Of a stretch of 56,872 nt of DNA, positions 36,881 to 46,161 are shown piece after piece (the first letter of the stretch is position 1; the number at the start of each line of letters is the position of its first letter). The notes below the pieces were generated by a model. That model did not search any database. It saw only the letters and a program-made list of their open reading frames with translations, and was not told the origin of the DNA. The DNA is from an uncultured Pelagibacteraceae bacterium (lineage in GTDB: Bacteria; Pseudomonadota; Alphaproteobacteria; Pelagibacterales; Pelagibacteraceae). Location of the stretch: positions 1 to 56,872 of the forward strand of contig CACEXE010000009.1 in assembly GCA_902563435.1 (NCBI GenBank). Reading direction: 5' to 3'. Made by a program: the position numbers and the translations under genes.

Positions 36881-36914
36881 GGTATTTATAGGATTATTCT
36901 TCTATATAAGCCTT

Positions 36915-37751
36915 ATGCATGCAGGAATAATTTTTTTATTAGTAATCATTGGATCTGTCTTATTTCATATTTTTACCCCTTGGTATTGGACTGATATAGC
37001 ATCTAACTGGGGTGGAATGGATGATACTATAACTCTTACCTTTTGGGTAGGTGGAGGAGTATTCGTAGCCGTTTGTCTATTTATGATCTACTGTGTTTTT
37101 AGATACTCACACAAAGAAGATAGAAGAGCAGAATATAAACCTGAAGATAAAAAATTAGAAAAAATCTTAACATGGGCAACCACCTTAGGAGTTGCTGCTT
37201 TACTAGCACCTGGTCTTATTATATGGAATCAATATGTGAATGTTCCAAAGAATGCAATTGAAGTTGATGTGATGGCATGGCAATGGGGATGGCAATATAG
37301 ACTACCTGGTGCAGATGGAAAATTAGGAACTACACAAGTAAGAAACATTGCTGACAATAATCCATTTGGTATCAACCCAGATGATCCGTTTGGAAGAGAT
37401 GATATAATGGTTGAGAGTGATGTTATAAATTTGGAAAATAATAGACCTGTAAAAATTTTATTGAGATCAGTAGACGTGCTTCATAATTGGTATGTTCCAC
37501 AATTTAGAGCAAAAATGGATGCGGTTCCAGGAACGGTAACTTTCTATTGGTTTGAACCTAACAAAGTAGGTGAATACGAGGTGTTATGTGCAGAGTACTG
37601 TGGTGTTGGACACTACGCAATGAGAGGTGGTGTTGAGGTCCAAGATAAAGCTGACTATGAAGTTTGGCTAAGCGAGCAAGAAACTTTTGAGCAATTATCT
37701 GCCAGATATGAAAAATTAAATGTAGATGGGAACAAATTGGCCAAAAAATAA
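36915..37751 (+). CDS. coxB: Cytochrome c oxidase subunit II
   Basis: The 278-residue subunit accepts electrons from cytochrome c through CuA. Membrane helices span about residues 2-20, 42-63 and 87-104. The CuA ligands are all present: H190 in VLHNWYVP, then C225, E227, C229, H233 and M236 in CAEYCGVGHYAM. The aromatic AWQWGWQY (121-128) is the usual electron entry region. No lipobox Cys is present. It is followed by coxA after 43 bases. Confidence 0.96.
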   Translation: MHAGIIFLLVIIGSVLFHIFTPWYWTDIASNWGGMDDTITLTFWVGGGVFVAVCLFMIYCVFRYSHKEDRRAEYKPEDKKLEKILTWATTLGVAALLAPGLIIWNQYVNVPKNAIEVDVMAWQWGWQYRLPGADGKLGTTQVRNIADNNPFGINPDDPFGRDDIMVESDVINLENNRPVKILLRSVDVLHNWYVPQFRAKMDAVPGTVTFYWFEPNKVGEYEVLCAEYCGVGHYAMRGGVEVQDKADYEVWLSEQETFEQLSARYEKLNVDGNKLAKK

Positions 37752-37794
37752 CAATTTATTAATTTAAAAAAAAATATATATAGAGGATAAAAAT

Positions 37795-39633
37795 ATGTCA
37801 GACGAATACGATAACAACAAATCATATCAAGCTCAGTCATCAGAAGTAATAGATGGTTCAACTGGTTCTGTTAATCCAGATATAGATTATGTAAGACCAG
37901 CAGAAGTTGGTGAGCAAGATTTATATCATGGACATAGTTTTATCGAAAAATGGGTTTTTTGCCAGGACGCAAAAGTTATTGGAGTACAATATTTCTTAAC
38001 AGCAGTATTTACTGGAATTGTAGGTTTAATTTTATCTTGGTTAATGAGACTTCAATTAGGTTTTCCAGAATTAGCAGGTTTCATGACAGCAGAACATTAT
38101 TATCAATTTGTAACTATGCATGGAATGATCATGGTAGTTTATTTTTTAACTGCACTATTTCTCGGAGGCTTTGGAAATTATCTAATTCCACTCATGGTAG
38201 GAGCAAGAGATATGGTTTTCCCATATGTCAATATGCTTAGCTTCTGGATGTTCTTTGTTGCAGTCGCAGTTTTAATGGCAAGTTTCTTTGTTCCAGGTGG
38301 ACCAACAGGAGCGGGATGGACTTTGTATCCTCCACAAACTATTTTGGAGGGAACTCCAGGATCTGGCATGGGAATACTTCTAATGCTTATTTCTTTATCT
38401 TTATTCGTAATTGGTTTCACAATGGGTGGACTAAACTATATGATTACAATTCTTCAAGCTAGAACTAGAGGAATGACTTTAATGAGAATGCCTTTAACAG
38501 TATGGGGTATTTTTACAGCAACTGTACTAGCAATGTTAGCATTTCCAGCATTACTAGTTAGTGCAATCATGATGACATTAGATAAAGTTTTACAAACAAG
38601 TTTCTTTATGCCAACAATATTAAAGGCAGGAGAGGTTCTTGAATACGGTGGAGGAAGCCCAATACTTTTCCAACACTTGTTTTGGTTCTTTGGACACCCT
38701 GAAGTTTACATTGTTGCATTACCTGCATTTGGAATAGTTTCTGATTTAATATCTGTTCATGCCAGAAAAAATATTTTTGGCTATAGAATGATGGTTTGGG
38801 CGATTGTAGGTATTGGAGGTTTAAGTTTCTTCGTATGGGCTCACCACATGTACGTTAGTGGAATGAACCCTTGGTTTGGATTTTTCTTTGCAACAACCAC
38901 TTTAATTATTGCAGTTCCAACCGCCATGAAGGTTTATAATTGGATACTTACTTTGTGGAGAGGAAATATTAGAATTAATACAGTAATGTTATGGTGCTTA
39001 GGATTTATCGTAACATTTGTTAATGGTGGAATTACTGGAATATTTCTCGGAAATGTTTCTGTTGATGTTCCATTATCTGATACATATTTTGTAATAGCCC
39101 ACTTCCATATGGTCATGGGTATTGCACCATTAATGGTTATCATGGGTGCAGTTTATCATTGGTTCCCACTAGTAGCTGGAAAAATGTTGCACGAAGGTCT
39201 AGGAAAATGGCATTTCTGGATTACGTTCTTAGGAGCGTATTCAATATACTTCCCGATGCACTATTTAGGTTTTATTGGAGTTCCAAGAAGATATTTTGAA
39301 ATGTATGATAGTCCGTACATGACGTCTGCAGTTGGTATGAACGAATTTATAAGTATTGCAGCATTTATAGTCGGTGCAGCACAGTTTATTTTAGTTTTCA
39401 ATATCATTAAAACATTAAAAACAGGTAAAAAAGCTGAACAAAACCCTTGGAAAGCGAATTCGCTTGAATGGTATACATCTACTGTTCCACCAGAGCATGG
39501 TAACTTTGGTGAAAGACTTCCAGTTGTTCACAGATGGCCATATGATTTTAGTGTTCCAGGAGCAAAGGATGACTTTATCCCACAAACAACAGCACCTAGT
39601 GAAGTAATACACACAGAAGTAGAAAAAACTTAA
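37795..39633 (+). CDS. coxA: Cytochrome c oxidase subunit I
   Basis: The 612-residue catalytic subunit reduces oxygen and pumps protons. Heme and CuB ligands are visible: H109 in MHGMIM, H301 in HPEVY with the cross-linking Tyr Y305 and the D-channel Glu E303, AHHMY and AHFHMVMG. The D-channel Asp lies in GARDMVFP and the K-channel Lys is K379 in PTAMKVYNW, so this is an A-type pump. About twelve helices are present plus a longer N-terminal tail. It is in an operon with coxB, coxC, coxD and ctaB. Confidence 0.97.
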   Translation: MSDEYDNNKSYQAQSSEVIDGSTGSVNPDIDYVRPAEVGEQDLYHGHSFIEKWVFCQDAKVIGVQYFLTAVFTGIVGLILSWLMRLQLGFPELAGFMTAEHYYQFVTMHGMIMVVYFLTALFLGGFGNYLIPLMVGARDMVFPYVNMLSFWMFFVAVAVLMASFFVPGGPTGAGWTLYPPQTILEGTPGSGMGILLMLISLSLFVIGFTMGGLNYMITILQARTRGMTLMRMPLTVWGIFTATVLAMLAFPALLVSAIMMTLDKVLQTSFFMPTILKAGEVLEYGGGSPILFQHLFWFFGHPEVYIVALPAFGIVSDLISVHARKNIFGYRMMVWAIVGIGGLSFFVWAHHMYVSGMNPWFGFFFATTTLIIAVPTAMKVYNWILTLWRGNIRINTVMLWCLGFIVTFVNGGITGIFLGNVSVDVPLSDTYFVIAHFHMVMGIAPLMVIMGAVYHWFPLVAGKMLHEGLGKWHFWITFLGAYSIYFPMHYLGFIGVPRRYFEMYDSPYMTSAVGMNEFISIAAFIVGAAQFILVFNIIKTLKTGKKAEQNPWKANSLEWYTSTVPPEHGNFGERLPVVHRWPYDFSVPGAKDDFIPQTTAPSEVIHTEVEKT

Positions 39634-39643
39634 GAGAAATATA

Positions 39644-40354
39644 ATGTCTGAACAAAAAATAGACGGCTTCGAACTTAAACCTGGGTTTAAGGGCATGGCT
39701 TCTGACACTGGTTCAGACCAAACGATGTTTAAAGGTGTGCATTGGGGCAAAGCCATGATGTGGATCTTTTTATTGAGTGATACTTTTGTATTTAGCTGTT
39801 TTTTAATTTCTTATATGAAAGGGAGAGGATCAACCATTGTTGATTGGCCTAATACGAGTGAGGTTTTTTCTTTATATGTAGGAGGTGTACCTGTCCCGCT
39901 TCTACTGATTGCGATAATGACTTTTGTGTTGATCACAAGTAGTGGAACAATGGCTTTAGCAGTTAAATATGGTTACGAAAAAAACCGTAAAATGTGTGGT
40001 TGGCTAATTCTAGCTACTGCTGTAGGTGGTCTTACTTTTGTAGGAATGCAAGTTTTCGAGTGGTCTAAACTAATTCATGAAGGTGTTAGACCTTGGGGAA
40101 ATCCTTTTGGTGCATCACAGTTTGGCTCTTTCTTTTTTATGATAACAGGTTTTCATGGTTTCCATGTCTCTATTGGAGTAATTTTTTTATTTATTTACAC
40201 TTATAAAGTTTTTGCTGGTCATTATGAGAGCAAAAAAAGAGGCTGGTTTACTAAAATGAAAGGGGATTATGTTGAAATTGAAATATTAGGTCTTTATTGG
40301 CACTTCGTAGATCTAGTTTGGGTTTTCATTTTCGCATTTTTCTATTTGTGGTAA
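39644..40354 (+). CDS. coxC: Cytochrome c oxidase subunit III
   Basis: The 236-residue subunit has about five to seven helices, with WGKAMMWIFLLSDTFVFSCF, FEWSKLIHEGVRPWGNPFG and FFFMITGFHGFHVSIGVI. The terminal YWHFVDLVWVFIFAFFYLW is characteristic. It starts 10 bases after coxA. It differs from the subunit III-like gene at 35957, which lacks the FEWSKL region. It stabilises the D-channel proton uptake of subunit I in the known family. Confidence 0.94.
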   Translation: MSEQKIDGFELKPGFKGMASDTGSDQTMFKGVHWGKAMMWIFLLSDTFVFSCFLISYMKGRGSTIVDWPNTSEVFSLYVGGVPVPLLLIAIMTFVLITSSGTMALAVKYGYEKNRKMCGWLILATAVGGLTFVGMQVFEWSKLIHEGVRPWGNPFGASQFGSFFFMITGFHGFHVSIGVIFLFIYTYKVFAGHYESKKRGWFTKMKGDYVEIEILGLYWHFVDLVWVFIFAFFYLW

Positions 40355-40362
40355 AATAAAAT

Positions 40363-40722
40363 ATGGAAGAGACTAACAAAATGGAAGAAACAACAAAAAA
40401 AGAAGAGCAAACAAGTACTCAAAAGATAGGAATTTATCTTTGGATTTGGCTGCTGTTATTTGTTCTAAGTTTTTTTTCGTACATGGTTGACTGGTACCAA
40501 TTTCAAGGAATGTTGAGATGGTCATTAATATTATTCTTTATGTTTCTAAAGGCAGGGTTAATTATGGCTTTTTTCATGCACTTATTTTGGGAGAGATACG
40601 CTTTAGTAAATGTTCTGTTATGGCCAATGACAGCAATTGCCTGTTTTATATTTTTAATGACTGCAGAATTTAAATATACACTATTTTCAAGATTCTTTTA
40701 TTTTGTAGTAGGGGGAGCTTAA
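40363..40722 (+). CDS. coxD: Prokaryotic cytochrome c oxidase subunit IV
   Basis: The 119-residue protein has a polar N-terminal tail of about 22 residues rich in Glu, Lys and Thr, then three membrane helices. Phrases such as LKAGLIMAFFMHLFWERYAL match the prokaryotic subunit IV family of aa3/bo3-type oxidases. A second in-frame Met at codon 7 is an alternative start. It is 8 bases after coxC and 1 base before the next small membrane gene. Confidence 0.88.
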   Translation: MEETNKMEETTKKEEQTSTQKIGIYLWIWLLLFVLSFFSYMVDWYQFQGMLRWSLILFFMFLKAGLIMAFFMHLFWERYALVNVLLWPMTAIACFIFLMTAEFKYTLFSRFFYFVVGGA

Positions 40723-40723
40723 A

Positions 40724-40987
40724 ATGGACGCCTACGGATATTTAGCTTTTTTTTTAATTTTATTTGTTTTTTTTATTTATATAGTTTGGTTTGGTTATTC
40801 AGTAAAAGTTGAAAACCAAAAAGAGCAAGGTGATAAAGTCACAATAAATCCTTATGATCAAATACCTTTAAGTAGAAGATTAATTGATAAGAAAAATAGC
40901 AAAGTGGGTATATTTGATCTTGGAAATCATATTTTAATAGCAGGCGTTATATTACTTGTAATATTTGTTTCACTAAATGTTGAGTAA
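40724..40987 (+). CDS. Small membrane protein of the oxidase operon
   Basis: The 87-residue protein has a helix at each end (about 5-24 and 66-84) and a polar middle with NPYDQIPLSRRLIDKK. It lies one base after coxD and two bases before ctaB, so co-expression with the oxidase is nearly certain. No family is recognised. A structural or assembly role in cytochrome oxidase is inferred from position only. Confidence 0.72.
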   Translation: MDAYGYLAFFLILFVFFIYIVWFGYSVKVENQKEQGDKVTINPYDQIPLSRRLIDKKNSKVGIFDLGNHILIAGVILLVIFVSLNVE

Positions 40988-40989
40988 TA

Positions 40990-41904
40990 GTGACTGCAAA
41001 TACAATTAAAAAAAAATCAGTTTCTATAAGTTTTTTTTCTTATTCAAAATATTTATTGTTATTGATGAAACCAAGGGTAATGTCTCTGGTCATCTTTACT
41101 TGTGCAGTTGGATTATTAACAGCTCCTTCATCAGTTTCTTTTATAAATTCAATAATTGCAATCTTCTTTGTAACTATGGGAGCAGGTGCTGCAGGTGCAT
41201 TGAATATGTGGTATGAAGCTGATCTTGATAAATTAATGACAAGAACATGCCTTAGACCAATCCCAACTGGAAAGGTGAACAGGGAGCACGCATTATTATT
41301 TGGAACAATATTATCTATAGTATCTGTAGTTGGACTTTATTACTTTTCAAATTTAACATCAGCAATACTATTATCTATTACAATCGCATTTTATGTTTTT
41401 GTCTATACAATTTGGTTAAAAAGAAAAACTCCACAAAATATCGTTATAGGAGGTGCATCAGGTGCATTACCTCCAGTGATAGGGTGGACTATTGCTACTA
41501 ACTCTTTAACAATAGAACCGATAACATTTTTCTTAATTATATTCTTTTGGACCCCGTCTCATTTTTGGGCACTCAGCCTTTATAAAGCAGAGGATTATCA
41601 GAAAGCTAAAATTCCAATGTTACCTATTACTAATGGTATTGAGGAAACTAAGAAAAATATATTTATTTATTCTTTGATAATGCTCCCAGTAGTAATCTTG
41701 CCTTATTATATTGGTTTTGTAGGTGAAACATTCTTAATAGTTTCATTATTGCTTACCTTTTATTACAACTATGTTTGTTATGATCTTCTTAAGTTTAAAA
41801 AAAACAAATTTGAAATAAAGAAGGCTAAAAAGGTATTTTCTTACTCAATTTTTTACTTATTTTTGCTTTTTGTCTTATTTTTGGTAGACCAGATTATAAA
41901 ATAA
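40990..41904 (+). CDS. ctaB: Protoheme IX farnesyltransferase (heme O synthase)
   Basis: The 304-residue UbiA-superfamily enzyme converts heme B to heme O, the precursor of heme A for this oxidase. The prenyl-diphosphate site reads NMWYEADLDKLMTRT and continues into RPIPTGKV. A second motif is YKAEDYQKAKIPMLP near residue 197. About eight helices are visible. The start is GTG at 40990, two bases after the previous stop. No heme A synthase (ctaA) is in the window. Confidence 0.95.
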   Translation: MTANTIKKKSVSISFFSYSKYLLLLMKPRVMSLVIFTCAVGLLTAPSSVSFINSIIAIFFVTMGAGAAGALNMWYEADLDKLMTRTCLRPIPTGKVNREHALLFGTILSIVSVVGLYYFSNLTSAILLSITIAFYVFVYTIWLKRKTPQNIVIGGASGALPPVIGWTIATNSLTIEPITFFLIIFFWTPSHFWALSLYKAEDYQKAKIPMLPITNGIEETKKNIFIYSLIMLPVVILPYYIGFVGETFLIVSLLLTFYYNYVCYDLLKFKKNKFEIKKAKKVFSYSIFYLFLLFVLFLVDQIIK

Positions 41905-41945
41905 ATAATCCTATTTATTTTATAGGAAAATGGTAAAAAAAATTC

Positions 41946-43316
41946 ATGAGATACGTAAGCACAAGAGATAATTCAAAAGAATACAGTTTTGAAGATGTTT
42001 TCATCAAAGGTTTAGCTGATGACGGTGGACTTTATGTACCTACATCTTTAAAAAAATTCAGCTCAGATGAATTGTCTGAGCTTAAAAATCATAATTATAA
42101 TGATTTATCTACTAAAATAATAAATCAATTTTCATCAGACTTTATTTCAAAAGATGATCTTTCATCATTAGTTAAAAAATCTTATTCAACTTTTAGAGAA
42201 AAAGAAGTTGTTAAAATATCAAAAATTGGAGATCTCAAATTATTAGAGTTATTTCATGGTCCTACATTGGCTTTCAAAGATGTGGCAATGCAGTTTATTG
42301 GTAACTTATATCAATATTATTTAAGTAAAAATGATAAAAAAATTAATATTGTTGTGGCTACGTCAGGTGATACAGGTGCTGCCGCTATAGATGCAATTAA
42401 AGGCAAATCAAACTTAAATATTTTTGTCTTACATCCTAATAATAGAATTTCTCCAGTACAAAGAAAGTTAATGACAACAGTTGAGGATGAAAATGTTTTC
42501 AATATTGCAATTGATGGAAATTTTGATGATTGTCAAAATATTGTTAAGCAAATGTTTTCGGATTTAGATTTTTCTAAATCAATAAATATGTCAGGGGTTA
42601 ATTCTATTAATTGGGCGAGAATAATTGCACAAGCTGTTTATTATTTTTATACTTATTTCAAACTTGATAGTGATAAACCTATATCTTTTTCTGTTCCCAC
42701 AGGAAACTTTGGAGATGTTTTTGCAGGGTATCTTGCAAAACAAATGGGATTACCAATAGATAAACTTATTGTTGCAACTAATGAAAATGATATTTTGCAT
42801 AGAGCAATCTCAAATGGTGATTATGTTTCAAAAAAAGTAAAAGAAACACTTTCTCCAAGTATGGATATCCAATTGGCAAGTAACTTTGAAAGACTAATTT
42901 ATTATGTAAATAACTCTAATTCTGAAATTACATCAGATATAATGAAAAAAATTAAACAAAATGAATACAAAATTGATAAATCAAATTTAGGTATTATACA
43001 AAAAGATTTTGTTTCAGAAAGTTGTAATGAAAATGAAACTTTAGAAATTATAAAGAAAAATTTTGAGAAAAATAATATTATTTTAGATCCGCATACTGCA
43101 GTTGGAGTAGGTGCTGCACACAAGCTATCATTTAATGATTGTGTTGTTTTGTCTACTGCTCATCCATGCAAATTTCCAGCTGCAACTGATAATGCTATAA
43201 ATAAACATGAAGAACTACCTAAAGAGCTTCAATATGTTCATGGTAAAGAGGAAAATTTTCAACTATTAAAAAATGATAAGGAAGCAGTAAAAAATTTCGT
43301 TAAAAGTAAATTATGA
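41946..43316 (+). CDS. thrC: Threonine synthase
   Basis: The 456-residue PLP enzyme converts O-phosphohomoserine to threonine. It starts MRYVSTRDNSKEYSFEDVF, carries the PLP Lys K111 in FHGPTLAFKD, the phosphate-type loop ATSGDTGAAAIDAI and SVPTGNFGDVFAGY. The C-terminus has STAHPCKFP. It follows ctaB after 41 bases that contain a weak hairpin. The end overlaps the peroxiredoxin start by 4 bases. Together with thrB on the other strand it covers the last two threonine steps. Confidence 0.96.
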   Translation: MRYVSTRDNSKEYSFEDVFIKGLADDGGLYVPTSLKKFSSDELSELKNHNYNDLSTKIINQFSSDFISKDDLSSLVKKSYSTFREKEVVKISKIGDLKLLELFHGPTLAFKDVAMQFIGNLYQYYLSKNDKKINIVVATSGDTGAAAIDAIKGKSNLNIFVLHPNNRISPVQRKLMTTVEDENVFNIAIDGNFDDCQNIVKQMFSDLDFSKSINMSGVNSINWARIIAQAVYYFYTYFKLDSDKPISFSVPTGNFGDVFAGYLAKQMGLPIDKLIVATNENDILHRAISNGDYVSKKVKETLSPSMDIQLASNFERLIYYVNNSNSEITSDIMKKIKQNEYKIDKSNLGIIQKDFVSESCNENETLEIIKKNFEKNNIILDPHTAVGVGAAHKLSFNDCVVLSTAHPCKFPAATDNAINKHEELPKELQYVHGKEENFQLLKNDKEAVKNFVKSKL

Positions 43317-43798
43317 AGCTAAAAATTACTGATCAAATCCCAGATACAAAAATCTTTCATTTAGTTGATGGTGAACCTAAGGAACAAAATATTTCTGAGA
43401 TATTAGGATCAAAAAAAATAATATTATTCGGATTACCTGGTGCATTCACAGCTACATGCTCTAAGTTTCACTTACCGGGTTATGTTAAAAATACTCAACA
43501 AATCTTAGATAAAGGTATTGATAAAATATTTTGCTTAGGTGTAAATGATCCATATGTGATGAATGCGTGGGGAGATGCAAACAATATTGGAGAAAATATA
43601 ATTATGTTAGCTGATCCTTATTTGTCATTTACTAAGCTAATCGGTGCTGAAGTTGATAGAAATTCAAAAGGTATGGGAATGAGATCAAGCCGTTATGCAA
43701 TGGTTATTGAAAATCTTAAAGTGCAAAATATTCAAGAAGAAGAAGAAACTAAAAATTGTGGAATATCCTCAGCAGAGGGAATTTTAGATATTATTTAG
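43313..43798 (+). CDS. Peroxiredoxin, Prx5 type
   Basis: The 161-residue thiol peroxidase has the Prx5 signature LPGAFTATCSKFHLPGY with the peroxidatic Cys at C49. Further family phrases are CLGVNDPYVMNAWG and MGMRSSRYAMVI. A second Cys lies in ETKNCGISSAE near 148 and could be the resolving Cys. It reduces peroxides using glutaredoxin or thioredoxin in known members. It overlaps thrC by 4 bases and ends at a terminator. Confidence 0.93.
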   Translation: MKLKITDQIPDTKIFHLVDGEPKEQNISEILGSKKIILFGLPGAFTATCSKFHLPGYVKNTQQILDKGIDKIFCLGVNDPYVMNAWGDANNIGENIIMLADPYLSFTKLIGAEVDRNSKGMGMRSSRYAMVIENLKVQNIQEEEETKNCGISSAEGILDII

Positions 43799-43802
43799 TA
43801 AG

Positions 43803-43832
43803 AAGGGCAGTTCTGTTTCCAGGTGCCCTTTT
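43803..43832 (+). terminator. Terminator of thrC-peroxiredoxin
   Basis: AAGGGCA (43803-43809) and TGCCCTT (43824-43830) form a 7-bp stem with a 14-base loop, followed by further T bases. It lies just after the peroxiredoxin stop. The convergent rnhA stop overlaps its T tract, so it may also act on the minus strand. Confidence 0.65.
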
Positions 43833-44253
43833 AAAAATTTGCAGCTTCTCTAGCGATCAAATCTACTTCATTGTTTAAAGAGTCTGTAGAGTGACCCTTT
43901 ATCCAAATCCATTTTATTTTAAATTCATTAGTCAAAAGATCCAATTCAGTCCAGAGGTCTTTATTTTTTACAGGTTGTTTATTTGCAGTTTTCCAACCAT
44001 TTTTTTTCCAGTTATTTATCCACTCTGTTATTCCTGATTTTACATATTTAGAGTCTGTGAGAATCTGGACATTGCTTCCTTTAGGAATTTTTTTAAGAGC
44101 TTTTATTGGAGCAATTAATTCCATTTGATTATTTGTGGTATCTTTTTTGCTACCCTTTATATGGGTTTTCTTTTTATCATCTATAATAATTGCAGCCCAT
44201 CCACCATTTCCTGGATTACCCAAGCACGATCCATCAGTATAGATTTTTATCAT
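43831..44253 (-). CDS. rnhA: Ribonuclease HI
   Basis: The 140-residue endonuclease cuts RNA in RNA-DNA hybrids. The catalytic carboxylates are D7 in IYTDGSC, E45 in NQMELIA, D67 in LTDSKYV and D131 in NEVDLIARE; the loop His is H121 in IKGHSTDS. Its start overlaps the thrB stop by 4 bases. The order ispH-thrB-rnhA is conserved in alphaproteobacteria. Confidence 0.95.
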   Translation of the reverse strand: MIKIYTDGSCLGNPGNGGWAAIIIDDKKKTHIKGSKKDTTNNQMELIAPIKALKKIPKGSNVQILTDSKYVKSGITEWINNWKKNGWKTANKQPVKNKDLWTELDLLTNEFKIKWIWIKGHSTDSLNNEVDLIAREAANF

Positions 44254-45217
44254 TTGCCATAATCCTTAAAAGAATTTAATTTTCTATGATAATTTAACTT
44301 ATCTAAATATTCTTTTGGATCTTTTATTTTTATCAATGCCTTTTTTGGAGTATTTAGGTAATCATATGATCTTGTAAGAAGATATCTTAAAGCTGATCCT
44401 CTACATAAAGTATTAAAATTACTCTTTTCTTTGGAACTCAATTTACGAATTGATTGATAGCCTCTTAATAATTGAGCAGACTTGTTTTTGTCTAAAACAA
44501 ACACTTTATTTCTTTTTTTAAAACATAAAGCATTCACACATGTTGCTAATTCATATGCCAAGAAATCATTTGCTGAAAAATAAAAGTCAATAAATCCATA
44601 ATATTTATTTTTATAGAAAAAATATTATCTATAAAAAGGTCACTATGAATTATTCCATTGGGCATACTCTTTGGCCATTTTTTTTTAATATCAAATAAAT
44701 CATTCTTCATAATATTTATTAAATTACTTGAAAGTTTATTAATTCTTTTATCTATTCTCTTAAGCAACGGCCCCCAAGAATTAACTGATAAAGAATTTTT
44801 TCTGTACAAACTTAATTTCTTTGCAGCCATATGTAATAAAGCTGCATTTTTTCCCACGGCGTAGCAATCTTTGTTTGTTAAATTGATTTTATCCTTTCCT
44901 TCAAGAAAGCTTACCAAACATGCAGTTTTGTTTTTAATCTTAAATAAATATTTACCTTTTTCATTTTTAATAGGCTCTGGACATTTAATTTTTTGTCTAG
45001 ATAAGCCAAACATTAGGTCCATAAAAAAAGGTAAATCTTTTTTTTGAACTCTTTTTTCAAAAATAGTCAGTATTATTTTTTTATTTTTTGTTTTTATTAA
45101 GTAATTAGTGTTCTCAATACCTTTTTTTATACCTGAAAATGATAGAATTTTTCCTGTTTTAAAGCTTTTCTCTATTAAGCTTAAATCACTATTATTAATT
45201 CTGGTATATACAGCCAT
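44250..45217 (-). pseudogene. thrB: Homoserine kinase type II, interrupted by a one-base frameshift
   Basis: Two overlapping frames together encode an APH-fold homoserine kinase of about 322 residues. The first (45217 down to about 44610) carries MAVYTRINNSDLSLIEKSF and the catalytic GIIHSDLFIDNIF. It then reads out of frame to a TAG. Restoring one A in the five-A run on the coding strand (44608-44612) gives NKYYGFIDFYFSANDFLAYE, the expected family sequence, and joins the second frame (ELATCVNALCF to the end). The enzyme phosphorylates homoserine for threonine synthesis. Its start shares one base with the ispH stop. A read error or a real recent mutation are both possible. No other thrB is visible in the window. 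Confidence 0.87.
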
Positions 45218-46161
45218 TAATTCAATTTTCCTGGGATTTTAAATGTTACGTCTTCTTTAACTATTTCTACCTCTTCAATTTGTACAGTAAATTCTTTTTT
45301 AATATTATCTATAAATTCTTTAACCAAAACTTCAGGAGCCGATGCGCCTGACGAAATACCTATAATTTTGCATTTAGAAATTTTCTCAATGGGAAAAATA
45401 CTTTCTGAATGAATTAATTCAGCATCACTACAACCATTATTTTTAGCAACCTCAACTAATCTTACTGAATTTGAGGAATTTCTACTACCTATAACAAAAA
45501 AATTATCACAATCTTTTGCTATTTTTTTTACAGCTGCTTGTCTATTTGTCGTTGCATAACAAATATCATCTTTCTTAGGTTCGTGAATATCTGGAAACCT
45601 TTCTTTTAAAACATTTATGATATCTTTAGTATCATCAACAGAAAGAGTAGTTTGAGTTATATAAGCAAGTTTTTCACTTTGCCCTCTTTGAAACTTTTGT
45701 GCATCTTCGATTGTTTCTATTAAGTCAATTTTTCCATCTGGAAGTTGACCCATAGTTCCAATAACTTCAGGATGATTTTTGTGACCAATAAGTAAAATGT
45801 GTATATCTCTCTTATTTAGATTTTCTGCCTCTCTATGAACTTTCGAAACTAAAGGGCATGTAGCATCAACGAAAATCATATTCAAATTTGTTGCTTCCTC
45901 TGGAACTGATTTTGGAACTCCATGGGCGGAAAAAATTACTGGCCTTGTTTTATCTTCAATTTCATCAATTTCCTCAACAAATATTGCACCAATTTTTTTT
46001 AAGCCATCTACTACGTGCTTGTTATGAACTATTTCATGTCTTACATATACAGGGGCACCATATTTTTCTATGCTTTTCTTCACAATTTCAATTGCTCTGT
46101 CAACACCAGCACAAAATCCTCTAGGAGCTGCTAAAAGTATTTTAATATGATTATTTTTCAC
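45217..46161 (-). CDS. ispH: 4-hydroxy-3-methylbut-2-enyl diphosphate reductase
   Basis: The 314-residue iron-sulfur enzyme makes IPP and DMAPP in the last step of the MEP pathway. The cluster Cys residues lie in APRGFCAGVDRA (C17), DATCPLVSKV and DDICYATTNR; the active-site TxHxxE-type region is GHKNHPEVIG. Its start overlaps the preceding 57-codon membrane ORF by 11 bases, and its stop shares a base with thrB. Placement directly after the retinal genes is notable because IspH supplies their precursors. Confidence 0.96.
   Translation of the reverse strand: MKNNHIKILLAAPRGFCAGVDRAIEIVKKSIEKYGAPVYVRHEIVHNKHVVDGLKKIGAIFVEEIDEIEDKTRPVIFSAHGVPKSVPEEATNLNMIFVDATCPLVSKVHREAENLNKRDIHILLIGHKNHPEVIGTMGQLPDGKIDLIETIEDAQKFQRGQSEKLAYITQTTLSVDDTKDIINVLKERFPDIHEPKKDDICYATTNRQAAVKKIAKDCDNFFVIGSRNSSNSVRLVEVAKNNGCSDAELIHSESIFPIEKISKCKIIGISSGASAPEVLVKEFIDNIKKEFTVQIEEVEIVKEDVTFKIPGKLN

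Noticed and set aside
41909..41927. TCCTAT/ATAGGA hairpin between ctaB and thrC as a terminator
   Set aside because: The stem is only 6 bp and A/T-rich, and it is followed by A rather than T, so terminator function is unsupported.
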